A stretch of DNA of 64,000 bases from Algorimicrobium echini (GTDB lineage: Bacteria; Bacteroidota; Bacteroidia; Flavobacteriales; Flavobacteriaceae). The stretch spans positions 1 through 64,000 of the forward strand of contig NZ_FOVN01000001.1 of assembly GCF_900115185.1 (NCBI RefSeq), written 5' to 3'. Below the pieces are notes generated by a model. The model was not told the origin of the DNA, ran no database searches, and saw only the letters and a program-made list of their open reading frames with translations. Positions within the stretch are counted from its first letter, which is position 1. The number at the start of each line of letters is the position of its first letter. The position numbers and the translations under genes were made by a program. Positions 6,828 through 14,990 of this stretch are shown here, piece after piece.

Positions 6828-7628
6828 ATGAAAAACAGATTCTTAATTATAATATTATTAATTTCAAATTTAGTTTTGGGACAGCAGTATGATGGATTGT
6901 GTATTGAAAAAAGTAAGATTGACAAAAATAATAGCATCTACACTTTAGGGAAAGAATTTGTTTTTAACATTAAGATTACCGAAAACGATTCTATCTTTTT
7001 TCTACAAGAAAATAATTCAGACAATTTTAAACTTTCCTATGAAATTGATTCTCTTAAAATCTCTGAAATTCATTTGACCGTTATTAAACCAAAAATGTTT
7101 CAAAGGACAAACAAAAAGCAAACAGAAGTCTACTATAGCTATGAACCTAATCCAACATCAACATTCTCAACTGGACTTGTAGAAAATAATGAAAACATCT
7201 GGATTCATCCACCAAGAAGTGGATTCTTTAAATCATTAGAAACTTGCCCATTCCCTTATATAAAATTAGACAAACCCATTGGATATAAATGGAGTGACAG
7301 CATGAGTATTGGAAATCACTGGTCAAATAAAAAATGGGGCTTATGGGAGGGTCGGTTGATATTAAATTATGATTATGAAATTGTTGGAAAGGAACAAGTT
7401 GATTCAGAATTTGGGATACTAGATTGCATCATAGTTAATGCGGTAGCAAATTCAATTATAGGCAAATCCAAATTAAAAGCTTACTTCTCTGAAAAATATG
7501 GATTTATAAAATTAGATTACACCTTATTTAACGGAATCAAAATTGATTTAAATCTTTTTAAAATAATTAATGGCCCAATTTTAAGAGATGGAAAAGATTT
7601 TTTGAAAACAAGTATAAATAACTGTTAG
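6828..7628 (+). CDS. Exported protein of unknown function
   Basis: I do not recognise the family. The 266-residue protein has a signal peptide (residues 1-18, cleavage likely after LVLG, before QQYDG), so the mature form is periplasmic or outer-membrane-facing. The rest is rich in beta-strand-like alternation with a few tryptophans (HWSNKKWGLWEGR near 163-175), and two cysteines near 205 and at the C-terminus. The start ATG is 2 nt beyond the right end of the IS. Its leader was probably the GCCATTAATA sequence after palindrome D before the IS inserted, so expression may now depend on the IS end. Confidence 0.7.
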   Translation: MKNRFLIIILLISNLVLGQQYDGLCIEKSKIDKNNSIYTLGKEFVFNIKITENDSIFFLQENNSDNFKLSYEIDSLKISEIHLTVIKPKMFQRTNKKQTEVYYSYEPNPTSTFSTGLVENNENIWIHPPRSGFFKSLETCPFPYIKLDKPIGYKWSDSMSIGNHWSNKKWGLWEGRLILNYDYEIVGKEQVDSEFGILDCIIVNAVANSIIGKSKLKAYFSEKYGFIKLDYTLFNGIKIDLNLFKIINGPILRDGKDFLKTSINNC

Positions 7629-7782
7629 TAACACCACTCATAACAGTGTGCTTTCAATTACCTACTTACTTAATAAAAATCACCTAGAATTTATACCTTG
7701 CCTGCCTGCAAGCAAGTTTGCAAAATTAAGTGCTTAAAACACCTAACTATTTTATACAATTTTAGCCACAAGCAAAGAAACA

Positions 7783-8874
7783 ATGAGAATAGCTTTAACA
7801 TTAGTAATTGGAATTCATGGAATTATACATTTGCTCGGATTCCTAAAAGCATTTGGTCTATCAGAATTCAATTCCATTTCCCTACCAATTTCTAAACCAC
7901 TCGGATTAATATGGTTATTGACCTTTATTTTATTTACATCTTCCACAATTTTACTAATTGTACGGTCAGATTATTGGTGGATAACCGGATTTACAGGTGT
8001 TATTATTTCGCAGTATTTAATCCTAAACAATTGGAGTGATGCAAAATTTGGAACCATTTTAAATTTGATAATTCTCATTTCGACACTTATTGCCTATTCA
8101 ACTTTTAGTTTTAATAATAAAATTAAAGATGAAACTACCAAAATGCTTGAAAGTGCTGATACTACCAATAAAAAAGTTTTGTTGGAGCCAATGGTTTCTG
8201 ACTTGCCAACAGTTGTAAACAAATGGTTGCTAAATAGCAGAGCAATTGGAAAAGAAGTCATACATAATGTTTATTTAGAACAAGATTTACAGATGTTGAT
8301 GACTCCAGAGCAGAAAGATTGGAAAAATGCAAAAGCCAAACAATACTTTACCACCAAACCACCCGCATTTAATTGGTCCGTAAACCTAAAAATGAACCCT
8401 TTTTTAGATATGGTTGGTAGGGACAAATTTGAAAATGGCCAGGGAGAAATGACAATAAAAATGTTATCTCTTTTTTCAATTGTAAATGCACAAAATAATG
8501 AAAAGGTTAACCAAGCAACATTGCAAAGATATTTGGCCGAAATAGTCTGGTTTCCTTCGGCTGCTATTAGTCCTTATATTACTTGGGAAAGTATTGATAA
8601 ACATTCAGCTAAAGCAACAATGGAATATAATAGAACTAAAGGTTCAGGCGTGTTCCACTTTGACGAAAACGGCCATTTTAAAAAATTCGTAGCCATGCGT
8701 TATAAAGATGTAAATGATGCAGAGCCTACTAAATGGACTGTAACAGCAATTAAAACCGAAGAACGGAATGGCATAATAATACCCGTGGAATTGGAAGCCG
8801 AATGGCAATTGGAGAATGGTAATTGGACTTGGTTAAAATTAATCATAACAAATATTGAATACAACGTGAAATAA
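7783..8874 (+). CDS. DUF6544/DUF6920-like membrane protein
   Basis: A 363-residue protein with four N-terminal membrane segments (about 3-22, 38-60, 63-82 and 88-106) followed by a soluble domain of about 240 residues. The domain, with PTVVNKWLLNS near 145, FTTKPPAFNW and AEIVWFPSAAISPYITWE, matches the DUF6544 (also DUF6920) family as I know it; the function is not known. Upstream bases 7629-7782 contain no clear palindrome of the type B/C, although the stretch is AT-rich and may be degenerate. The last codons include ACAACGTG, the word found at cassette ends. Confidence 0.7.
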   Translation: MRIALTLVIGIHGIIHLLGFLKAFGLSEFNSISLPISKPLGLIWLLTFILFTSSTILLIVRSDYWWITGFTGVIISQYLILNNWSDAKFGTILNLIILISTLIAYSTFSFNNKIKDETTKMLESADTTNKKVLLEPMVSDLPTVVNKWLLNSRAIGKEVIHNVYLEQDLQMLMTPEQKDWKNAKAKQYFTTKPPAFNWSVNLKMNPFLDMVGRDKFENGQGEMTIKMLSLFSIVNAQNNEKVNQATLQRYLAEIVWFPSAAISPYITWESIDKHSAKATMEYNRTKGSGVFHFDENGHFKKFVAMRYKDVNDAEPTKWTVTAIKTEERNGIIIPVELEAEWQLENGNWTWLKLIITNIEYNVK

Positions 8875-9387
8875 TGCCTGTGACTAACATTGAATTTAAG
8901 TCATGGTATAGACAATCAACACTTGGCAAACCTTATGGTTTTTCCAAAGCTAGCTTTTTTGTTGGAGAGTTTCAGTCCAAAGCATCCAAAATGGTATATC
9001 ATTTTTCAGCAAAAAAATCAATCCCACCTGTAGCGCGTTTTAGGACCTTATTCATGCCTTACAAAGTTTAAATACCAGCAAAGGAAACTGCAACACTCAA
9101 ATACTGGATTATAGAATAGAACGTTAGGACAAATAAACTGAATTGCCTGATAAAACAACCGTAATAACAAAACAACCAATTGTAAGAAACCATCACACTA
9201 ATAAGCGCCTACTGTCCAGCTTGTTATAGCCTATAAGACATTTTTTTTTGCACTGTTAATACTTTAGAATGACAGTAAAAGTCATTAAAAACAGCCATTT
9301 TTCTTAAAAAAAGATTAAAAAGCATCTAAAATATATCGCGTTCCGTACATACTATACAACCCATTAATTAAAAACAGTTAACAATAT
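8875..9387. other. Gene-poor stretch closing the accessory array
   Basis: No supportable gene in 513 bases. A 65-codon frame begins within the previous stop region but has no recognisable composition or family. Near the left end CTAACATTGAATT (8883-8895) is a weak inverted match to the stretch ending in GAACGTTAG at about 9117-9127, which could be a last, degenerate boundary palindrome. The final 250 bases before the glycosyltransferase gene show nothing I can name. Confidence 0.4.
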
Positions 9388-10824
9388 ATGGCTCCAAAAA
9401 ATACGCAACTAGAAACGGTACAACCAAAAAATAAATCACATATTCAAAAATTAAAAAAAAATATCAGTTATATGTTAAGTGGTGACGGTAAAACCCAAAA
9501 CGCTTACAATAAAATTACCATATTTAGCACTCTGGTTTTTATAGCTATGGGTGTTTATCTATTTACAGTTTTCCACAATGATTTTGAACATTTTAATGCA
9601 GATCGTAGAAGTTCGGTAATTGGATTAACATTTATGATTACGGCAGGAGTCTTATTTTTATTTAAAATATTTTATGTCCTGTTTATGGCTTTCAAATATT
9701 TCAAATATAAAGCTATTGAATCTGTTTCGGATGCAGACTTGCCAACAATTACCATTATCGTTCCTGCCTACAATGAAGGAAAACAAGTTTGGGATACATT
9801 AATGAGCTTATCAAAAAGTGATTATCCAACAAAAAAAATGCAATTATTAGCTATAGATGATGGCAGTTTAGACGATACTTGGAGCTGGATGGTAGATGCT
9901 AAAAAACGACTTGGGAACCGATTAGAAATTCTTCAGCAACCAGAAAATAAAGGAAAACGGCATGCATTATATCGTGGATTCAATTTAGGAACAGGCGAAG
10001 TGTTTATAACTGTTGATAGCGATTCCGTTGTTAATAGGAACACTTTACGCAATTTAGTAAGCCCTTTCATTACCGATGAAAACTGCGGCGCTGTGGCAGG
10101 CAACATTCGTGTTTTAAATAACAAGAAAGCCATGCTTCCTAAAATGCTGGATGTTAGTTTTGTAATGAGTTTTGAATTTGTACGTTCAGCAGAAAGTCAA
10201 TTAAATTCGGTGTTATGTACACCTGGAGCCTTAGCTGCTTACAAAAGTACCGCTGTTTTTAATTGTTTGCCAGAATGGATAAACCAAACCTTTATGGGGC
10301 AGCCATCAGACATTGGCGAAGATCGTGCCATGACAAACATGATTCTAAAACAAGGGAAACATGTATTATTTCAGCGTAATGCAGTTGCCTACACTAATGT
10401 TCCTGAAGAATATCCAGGATTATATAAAATGTTTATTAGATGGGGACGCAGCAATGTGCGTGAGAATTTAGCCATGTCTAAATACGTTTTTACCAATTTT
10501 AAAAATGAAAGCAAATTTGGAACACGTCTATTGTTTATTAGTCAGTTCTCTCGAATTATTATGACGTATCCATTTGTCCTTTTCATGTTATTTTTTGTAC
10601 TCATGCACCCATTACTATTTTTAGGATCTACGCTATTAAGTATTTTGGTAACCTCAACATTTTCTGTACTATTTTATGCACACCGTTATGAAATAAAAGA
10701 ATCTTTTTGGGCATACACCTATAGTATTCTGTATACGTTTGGATTATTTTGGATAGCACCATATGCTATTGCTACCGCAAGTAGACGTGGTTGGCTAACA
10801 CGTGGATTAGCTGAAAAAAAATAA
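9388..10824 (+). CDS. Processive family 2 glycosyltransferase
   Basis: A 478-residue inner-membrane enzyme expected to polymerise sugars from nucleotide-sugar donors. Two membrane segments (43-62, 78-100) precede a GT-A domain: VPAYNEG at 125-131, DDGS at 157-160, the DSD metal site at 210-212, the acceptor-base motif GEDR at 309-312 and the processive-enzyme motif RWGRSNVRE at 350-358 in place of QxxRW. Three or so membrane segments follow (about 390-470). The layout is like hyaluronan synthase, NodC and PgaC; the product cannot be told from sequence. It stands alone, with a strong terminator after it, and marks the return to core-like genes. Confidence 0.85.
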   Translation: MAPKNTQLETVQPKNKSHIQKLKKNISYMLSGDGKTQNAYNKITIFSTLVFIAMGVYLFTVFHNDFEHFNADRRSSVIGLTFMITAGVLFLFKIFYVLFMAFKYFKYKAIESVSDADLPTITIIVPAYNEGKQVWDTLMSLSKSDYPTKKMQLLAIDDGSLDDTWSWMVDAKKRLGNRLEILQQPENKGKRHALYRGFNLGTGEVFITVDSDSVVNRNTLRNLVSPFITDENCGAVAGNIRVLNNKKAMLPKMLDVSFVMSFEFVRSAESQLNSVLCTPGALAAYKSTAVFNCLPEWINQTFMGQPSDIGEDRAMTNMILKQGKHVLFQRNAVAYTNVPEEYPGLYKMFIRWGRSNVRENLAMSKYVFTNFKNESKFGTRLLFISQFSRIIMTYPFVLFMLFFVLMHPLLFLGSTLLSILVTSTFSVLFYAHRYEIKESFWAYTYSILYTFGLFWIAPYAIATASRRGWLTRGLAEKK

Positions 10825-10846
10825 CAGTAGAACTGCTTTAAAAGCG

Positions 10847-10879
10847 AGCCTTACAAGAAATTGTAGGGCTTTTCTTTTT
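10847..10879 (+). terminator. Rho-independent terminator after GT2 gene
   Basis: The hairpin AGCCTTACAA-GAAA-TTGTAGGGCT is followed by TTTCTTTTT. It closes the glycosyltransferase transcript. Confidence 0.85.
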
Positions 10880-10963
10880 GTATAATCTTATTAATTTAGG
10901 TTTTACACTTTAGGAATTCCCGACAGCCTGTCACCTTTTTGTCAGTTATTGACAAAACAAACA

Positions 10964-10997
10964 TTGCATATTTCGCAATAAATACTGCATATTTTTG
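10964..10997 (+). promoter_or_regulatory. Candidate proCBA promoter with repeated operator half-sites
   Basis: TATTTTTG at 10990-10997 matches the -7 box TAnnTTTG exactly; a TTG at 10964-10966 could serve as the -33 element with 23-nt spacing. TGCATATTT occurs twice, at 10965-10973 and 10986-10994, exactly 21 bp apart (two helical turns), covering both promoter elements. The repeats look like ARG-box half-sites, so an ArgR-type repressor is a reasonable guess. Predicted leader to proC is about 130 nt. Bases 10825-11131 hold no other gene; a perfect 8-bp hairpin TTTTGTCA/TGACAAAA lies at 10937-10957. Confidence 0.45.
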
Positions 10998-11131
10998 ATA
11001 ATTTCTCAAACAACACCCGCTATAGTTTGGTTTATGGGATTTTTTGAAATTAACTTTTATTTTGGGTTGTTCCGTATAGTCCTTGTACATTATAGGGAAA
11101 TAAATAGTGATAATCAACACCTTACAAAAAA

Positions 11132-11938
11132 ATGAAAGTACTAGTAATAGGAGCAGGAAACATGGGATTAACATATTCCGAAGGTATGGCAAAGTCTCCG
11201 CTTTTAGGAAAACATAATCTGAAGATATATGATACAGATCCTAAAAAAATTACCACATTAAGTAAAGAACCACATTTTGATGTTTACGATAATCTAGACG
11301 ATTGTTTACCTAAAGCAGACATTGTTTTTTTGGCTGTTAAACCATACCATATTGATAGTTTATTTAAAAGTATGGCATCCCAAATAAACGACCAACAATT
11401 ATTTGTATCCTTAATGGCAGGAGTTACAATAGATACTATTAAAACGCAATTAGGTGCTACAAAAGTTGTGCGAGCCATGCCTAATTTACCTGCTAAAGTT
11501 GGCAAAGGGGTTACCTCCTATACTGAATCTGCTGAAGTTTCTAAAGTAGAGCTCATCATGGTTCGCAATTTATTAGATACCACAGGGACCTCTATTCATG
11601 TAGATACCGAGAATTTTATTGATGCCTCAACAGGTATTTCTGGAAGTGGCCCTGCTTATGTGTTCTATTTTATGCAATCTATGCTGGATGCAGCTCTAAA
11701 AATGGGCTTCTCCGCTTACGATTCAAAAGTATTAGTTAGTAATACCTTTGAAGGTGCTATAGAACTATTTAATCAATCTGATATTTCACCTGAAACATGG
11801 ATAAGCCGTGTAGCAAGTAAGGGTGGAACCACACAAGCCGCCATTGACTCTATGGACGATAATAATGTAAAACAGCTCATTCAAGATGCCGCTTATGCCG
11901 CTTTTGATAGAGCAATAGAATTAGGAAAAGAAAAATAA
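11132..11938 (+). CDS. proC: Pyrroline-5-carboxylate reductase
   Basis: Last step of proline synthesis: reduces 1-pyrroline-5-carboxylate to proline with NAD(P)H in the cytoplasm. The 268-residue length is standard. The Rossmann motif GAGNMG is at residues 7-12, VKP follows the second NAD-contact strand (AVKPYHID), and the P5CR dimerisation domain has the signature ending in GISGSGPAYVFYF, about residues 168-180. It is first in a proC-proB-proA operon; proB starts 4 nt after its stop, so translation is probably coupled. Confidence 0.95.
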   Translation: MKVLVIGAGNMGLTYSEGMAKSPLLGKHNLKIYDTDPKKITTLSKEPHFDVYDNLDDCLPKADIVFLAVKPYHIDSLFKSMASQINDQQLFVSLMAGVTIDTIKTQLGATKVVRAMPNLPAKVGKGVTSYTESAEVSKVELIMVRNLLDTTGTSIHVDTENFIDASTGISGSGPAYVFYFMQSMLDAALKMGFSAYDSKVLVSNTFEGAIELFNQSDISPETWISRVASKGGTTQAAIDSMDDNNVKQLIQDAAYAAFDRAIELGKEK

Positions 11939-11942
11939 AATA

Positions 11943-12719
11943 ATGGACGACGATATAAAACGTGTAGTAGTAAAAGTAGGAACAAACGTATTAACCAATA
12001 AAGACAACCGCATATTAGGACCTGTATTAAGAGAGTTAGTTCGCCAAATAGCTGTTTTATATGAACGAAATGTAATGGTGGTGTTGGTTTCTTCAGGATC
12101 AGCCATGGCAGGAAAAGAAGTTTTAGGAGATACGGATATCACAGACAAATCGGTAAGACGTCAAGTCTATTCGGCAGTAGGCCAACCACGAATGATGCGT
12201 CATTACTATAGTATTTTTCATGATTATGGCATGCGTTGCGCTCAAGTTTTAGCAACAAAACGCGATTTCGATCCTGGTAAACATCGTGATAATATGATTA
12301 ATTGCTACGAAGGTCTCCTTTCTGAAGGTATCATACCTATTGCAAATGAAGATGATGCCGTTTCCGTTACCATGTCCATGTTTTCTGATAATGATGAATT
12401 AGCGAGTTTAGTAGCCGAATTAATTGATGCCGACAGACTAATAATATTATCAGATACAGACGGATTATACACAGGCCATCCTGATGATGAAGATTCAAAA
12501 AAAATAAAAGAAGTAACGGTAGATCAGAATGTGGAACAATACGTAAAAGCATCTGGTAAAAAAGAAGGCGAAGGTCGTGGTGGTATGGCATCCAAATTAC
12601 GAATTGCTAAAGGCACCGCTAAAAAGGACATCCCAACATACATTGCCAATGGCAAACGAGAAAATGTAATTGTTGACATCCTTGACAACAAAGAAGTAGG
12701 AACCAAATTTATTCATTAA
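11943..12719 (+). CDS. proB: Glutamate 5-kinase
   Basis: Phosphorylates glutamate to gamma-glutamyl phosphate, the first step of proline synthesis. At 258 residues it holds the amino-acid-kinase domain only (VVVKVGTNVLTN near 8-19, VSSGSAMAG near 51-59, IPIANEDDAVS near 118-128, GRGGMASKL near 214-222) and lacks the C-terminal PUA domain of the 367-residue E. coli enzyme. PUA-less ProB is common in Bacteroidota. Neighbouring proA encodes the partner that uses the labile product. Confidence 0.95.
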   Translation: MDDDIKRVVVKVGTNVLTNKDNRILGPVLRELVRQIAVLYERNVMVVLVSSGSAMAGKEVLGDTDITDKSVRRQVYSAVGQPRMMRHYYSIFHDYGMRCAQVLATKRDFDPGKHRDNMINCYEGLLSEGIIPIANEDDAVSVTMSMFSDNDELASLVAELIDADRLIILSDTDGLYTGHPDDEDSKKIKEVTVDQNVEQYVKASGKKEGEGRGGMASKLRIAKGTAKKDIPTYIANGKRENVIVDILDNKEVGTKFIH

Positions 12720-12730
12720 AAACAACACAG

Positions 12731-13930
12731 ATGGAATTATTACATACAGATACAAAAAATAACGTTTTAAATTCAATGATTACCATTATTGATAGAGAAC
12801 GGGATAACATCATTAAAGCTAATAAACAAGATTTAGAAGCCTTTAATAAAGACGATCAAGCCTTATACGACCGACTAGTGGTTAACAACGCTAAAGTGGA
12901 TGGCATGATTCAGGCTATTAAAGAAGTACGCGAACAAGACGACCCTGTTGGTGCTACTATTTCAGATATGACTTTGGATACAGGGTTACAAATTACCAAT
13001 AAAACAGCGCCATTTGGAACGATTATGATTATTTATGAATCCAGACCAGATGTTACCATTGAAGCAGCTGTTTTAGCGTTTAAAGCCAACAATAAAATTT
13101 TACTAAAAGGCGGAAAAGAAGCCATTAATAGTAATCTGATTTTAGAAAAATGCTGGCATGAAGCGTTAGAAGAAAATGGTTTACCTAAAGATTGGATTAA
13201 ACTATTACATTTAAAGCGTGAAGAAACACAGGAATTTTTAAGAAATCCAACGGAGAAAATAGATTTAATTGTACCTCGTGGTGGTGAACGCTTAATTAAG
13301 TTTGTAAAAGACCACGCTACCTGTGCCGTTTTAATTTCAGGACGTGGCAACAACTTTTTATATGTTTCTAAAGATGCGGATTGGGAAAAAGCCGTAAAAG
13401 TGATTATAAATGCAAAAACTGATAAAATTTCAGGATGCAATGCATTAGATAAAGTATTAATTGATAAAAATATTTCTAATTACGAAGCGAAAGTAAGAGA
13501 ACTCCAAAAAACATTAGAGCATGTTGGTGTATCCTTAGTTGTGGATAAAAAAATTGGACAAATTCTAACCAAGGAAACCCAAATACCAAACGAAGATACC
13601 TGGTACGAAGAATTCCTAGCCATGAAATTATTAGTAGCCGAAGTGGATGGATTAGATGAAGCTATAGAAACCATTAATAAATACTCTGGAGGACATTCAT
13701 CCACCATAATGACAGAAAACAAAAACGAAGCAGCCTCTTTCATGCAAGAAATAGACAGCGCTGCGGTTTACCACAATGCTTCTACTCGATTTACCGATGG
13801 AGGACAAATGGGTGTTGGCGCCGAATTAGCCATAAGCACGGACAAACTGCATCACCGCGGACCATTAGGTTTAAAACAATTGGTAACTAATAAATATTAT
13901 GTATTTGGCGATGGCCATGTACGCGTTTAA
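12731..13930 (+). CDS. proA: Gamma-glutamyl phosphate reductase
   Basis: An aldehyde-dehydrogenase-fold enzyme that reduces gamma-glutamyl phosphate with NADPH to glutamate semialdehyde, which cyclises to pyrroline-5-carboxylate. The 399 residues match the family. Visible signatures are IYESRPDVTIEAA near 100, VPRGGERLIKFV near 179, the catalytic cysteine in KISGCNALDK near 235 and the C-terminal HRGPLGLKQL. It starts 11 nt after proB and ends the operon, with a strong terminator following. Confidence 0.95.
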   Translation: MELLHTDTKNNVLNSMITIIDRERDNIIKANKQDLEAFNKDDQALYDRLVVNNAKVDGMIQAIKEVREQDDPVGATISDMTLDTGLQITNKTAPFGTIMIIYESRPDVTIEAAVLAFKANNKILLKGGKEAINSNLILEKCWHEALEENGLPKDWIKLLHLKREETQEFLRNPTEKIDLIVPRGGERLIKFVKDHATCAVLISGRGNNFLYVSKDADWEKAVKVIINAKTDKISGCNALDKVLIDKNISNYEAKVRELQKTLEHVGVSLVVDKKIGQILTKETQIPNEDTWYEEFLAMKLLVAEVDGLDEAIETINKYSGGHSSTIMTENKNEAASFMQEIDSAAVYHNASTRFTDGGQMGVGAELAISTDKLHHRGPLGLKQLVTNKYYVFGDGHVRV

Positions 13931-13951
13931 ACAATAATTTAAACATGTTAC

Positions 13952-13985
13952 AAACGGCATTGGTTTTAAAACTGATGCCGTTTTT
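13952..13985 (+). terminator. Terminator of the proCBA operon
   Basis: The stem AAACGGCAT/ATGCCGTTTTT encloses a loop that can itself pair (GGTTTTAAAAC). A T-run ends the structure 55 nt after the proA stop. Confidence 0.85.
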
Positions 13986-14004
13986 GTTATGCTAGATTTA
14001 AGGG

Positions 14005-14172
14005 TTTATATCCTTGTAACCTCAAAAGGCAAGGAAACAAGAAACCTTTGGTTGCAGCCGTAAAAAAATTATCTTTACAGGATAACGGTAACTCAAAACT
14101 TACTATATCCTGACATATTTACGGGATATAAGTAATAAAGGTTACTATATAACGAGTTGTACGCAATTTGAC
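14005..14172 (+). repeat. Cassette-boundary palindrome G
   Basis: The left arm TTTATATCCTTGTAACCT (14005-14022) is an imperfect inverted match to AAGGTTACTATATAACG (14138-14154). The 3' end ACTATATAACGAGTTGTACGC (see 14144-14164) recurs, slightly changed, just before rpoD at 14942-14967. Between the two copies lies one small lipoprotein gene. A smaller hairpin, ATATCC to GGATAT, lies inside (14105-14130). This unit resembles those in the 1-9,130 array. Confidence 0.5.
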
Positions 14173-14178
14173 CAACCT

Positions 14179-14634
14179 ATGAAAAACATAACTTTAATTG
14201 TAATTATTTTGATTTTAGGAACATCCTGTCAAAACCAAAAAATTGCGGAATTAAATAACCAAATAACTGAATTAGAAGACCTGAATACTGAACTGACTGA
14301 TTCTCTAAATCGATATGATTATCTAAAAGTTATCTCATCTGAATTAATCGGAATACCTGACAATACTAATCTGGTTCCAAACCAACCGAATAAATTCATT
14401 TTCTTGCTTCCTACCATTCAAAAATTCCCTGAATATAATGTTTACCGAATAACCAAAAACGGAAATGAAGAAGTTAGAGAATTGCTATATGAAAATTATA
14501 AAGAATCTCGATTTGAATTTAATTTTATCCCTAAAAATGAAAACGACAAATCCTTTGAACTTCTAGCGGAATTTGATTTAGATAGTATAAAAGTTCAAAT
14601 CCCTGGAATAATTGATATGACATTAACCGAATAA
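14179..14634 (+). CDS. Small coiled-coil lipoprotein
   Basis: A 151-residue protein of unknown function. The signal peptide ends in LGTSC, giving a lipidated cysteine at residue 17. Residues 21-45 (IAELNNQITELEDLNTELTD region) have a heptad pattern suggesting a short coiled coil. The remaining 100 residues are mixed and unrecognised. It is the only gene in the cassette-like unit between proA and rpoD, on the same strand as both. Codon use and style match the small lipoprotein at 328-1062. Confidence 0.7.
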   Translation: MKNITLIVIILILGTSCQNQKIAELNNQITELEDLNTELTDSLNRYDYLKVISSELIGIPDNTNLVPNQPNKFIFLLPTIQKFPEYNVYRITKNGNEEVRELLYENYKESRFEFNFIPKNENDKSFELLAEFDLDSIKVQIPGIIDMTLTE

Positions 14635-14675
14635 AAACACTATGCACAACATCCGTATAAACCAAATTAAAAACA

Positions 14676-14788
14676 CTTAACCCATTAATTTTTAGAATAC
14701 ATAATATTCCTATTTTTCTTTTCAAATGAAAAGAACTTTCCGAGGTTCCGGGCTCATGCGTTAAGGATGGCAATGGCATCCTTTTTTT
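14676..14788 (+). ncRNA. Candidate small structured RNA ending in a terminator
   Basis: Bases 14635-14990 hold no gene. Within them, an unusually GC-rich block (CCGAGGTTCCGGGCTC, 14740-14755) sits between CTTAAC (14676-14681) and GTTAAG (14760-14765), which can close a long stem. An 8-bp hairpin TCTTTTCA/TGAAAAGA lies at 14717-14734. The stretch ends in a clean terminator AAGGATG-(7 nt)-CATCCTT plus a T-run (14763-14788). This could be a small RNA; a 6S-like RNA is one possibility but I cannot confirm it. Downstream, TTTTTACGT/ACGTAAAAA and CTTTTTACGC/GCGTAAAAAG form further hairpins. Confidence 0.3.
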
Positions 14789-14940
14789 ACGTCTAAACGT
14801 AAAAAGAGATATAATGGACAGCCTGACTTTTTACGCCAAATCCCTAATTTAATGTTGGAAACGGCATTTTTTAGCGTAAAAAGGAACGCCAAAAAAAATA
14901 ATAGCACTTTTTTGTAACAAAAACTGCTTTGCTTACGTAT

Positions 14941-14971
14941 AACTATATAGAACACGTTGTTCGCACAATTT
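14941..14971 (+). repeat. Repeat of cassette end, just upstream of rpoD
   Basis: ACTATATAGAACACGTTGT followed by TCGCACAATTT matches ACTATATAACGAGTTGT plus ACGCAATTT at 14144-14168. The reverse-complement partner of this end is GCACAACATCCGTATA at 14644-14659, right after the lipoprotein gene. The pair would be the boundary palindrome that closes the cassette-like unit. It lies within 50 nt of the rpoD start. Confidence 0.45.
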
Positions 14972-14990
14972 AATTAGAGAAAGAACGTAC

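Noticed and set aside
5521-6832. Target-site duplication around the IS3-family element
   Set aside because: Three- and four-base windows on the two sides (TAC/TTA and ATAC/TTAT) do not match.
8874-9071. A 65-codon frame overlapping the stop of the DUF6544-like gene
   Set aside because: It reads through a stretch with inverted-repeat-like words, has no recognisable composition, promoter or domain, and is treated as intergenic.
10896-11192. A 98-codon minus-strand frame spanning the proC promoter and the 5' end of proC
   Set aside because: It covers the promoter and the start of a conserved gene in the opposite sense; no family resemblance.
13033-13440. A 135-codon frame on the minus strand inside proA
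   Set aside because: It lies antisense to a clearly coding and well conserved gene and has no independent support.
14531-14955. Two minus-strand frames of 82 and 64 codons in and after the coiled-coil lipoprotein gene
   Set aside because: They cross a coding gene, a terminator and several hairpins; no protein features are seen.
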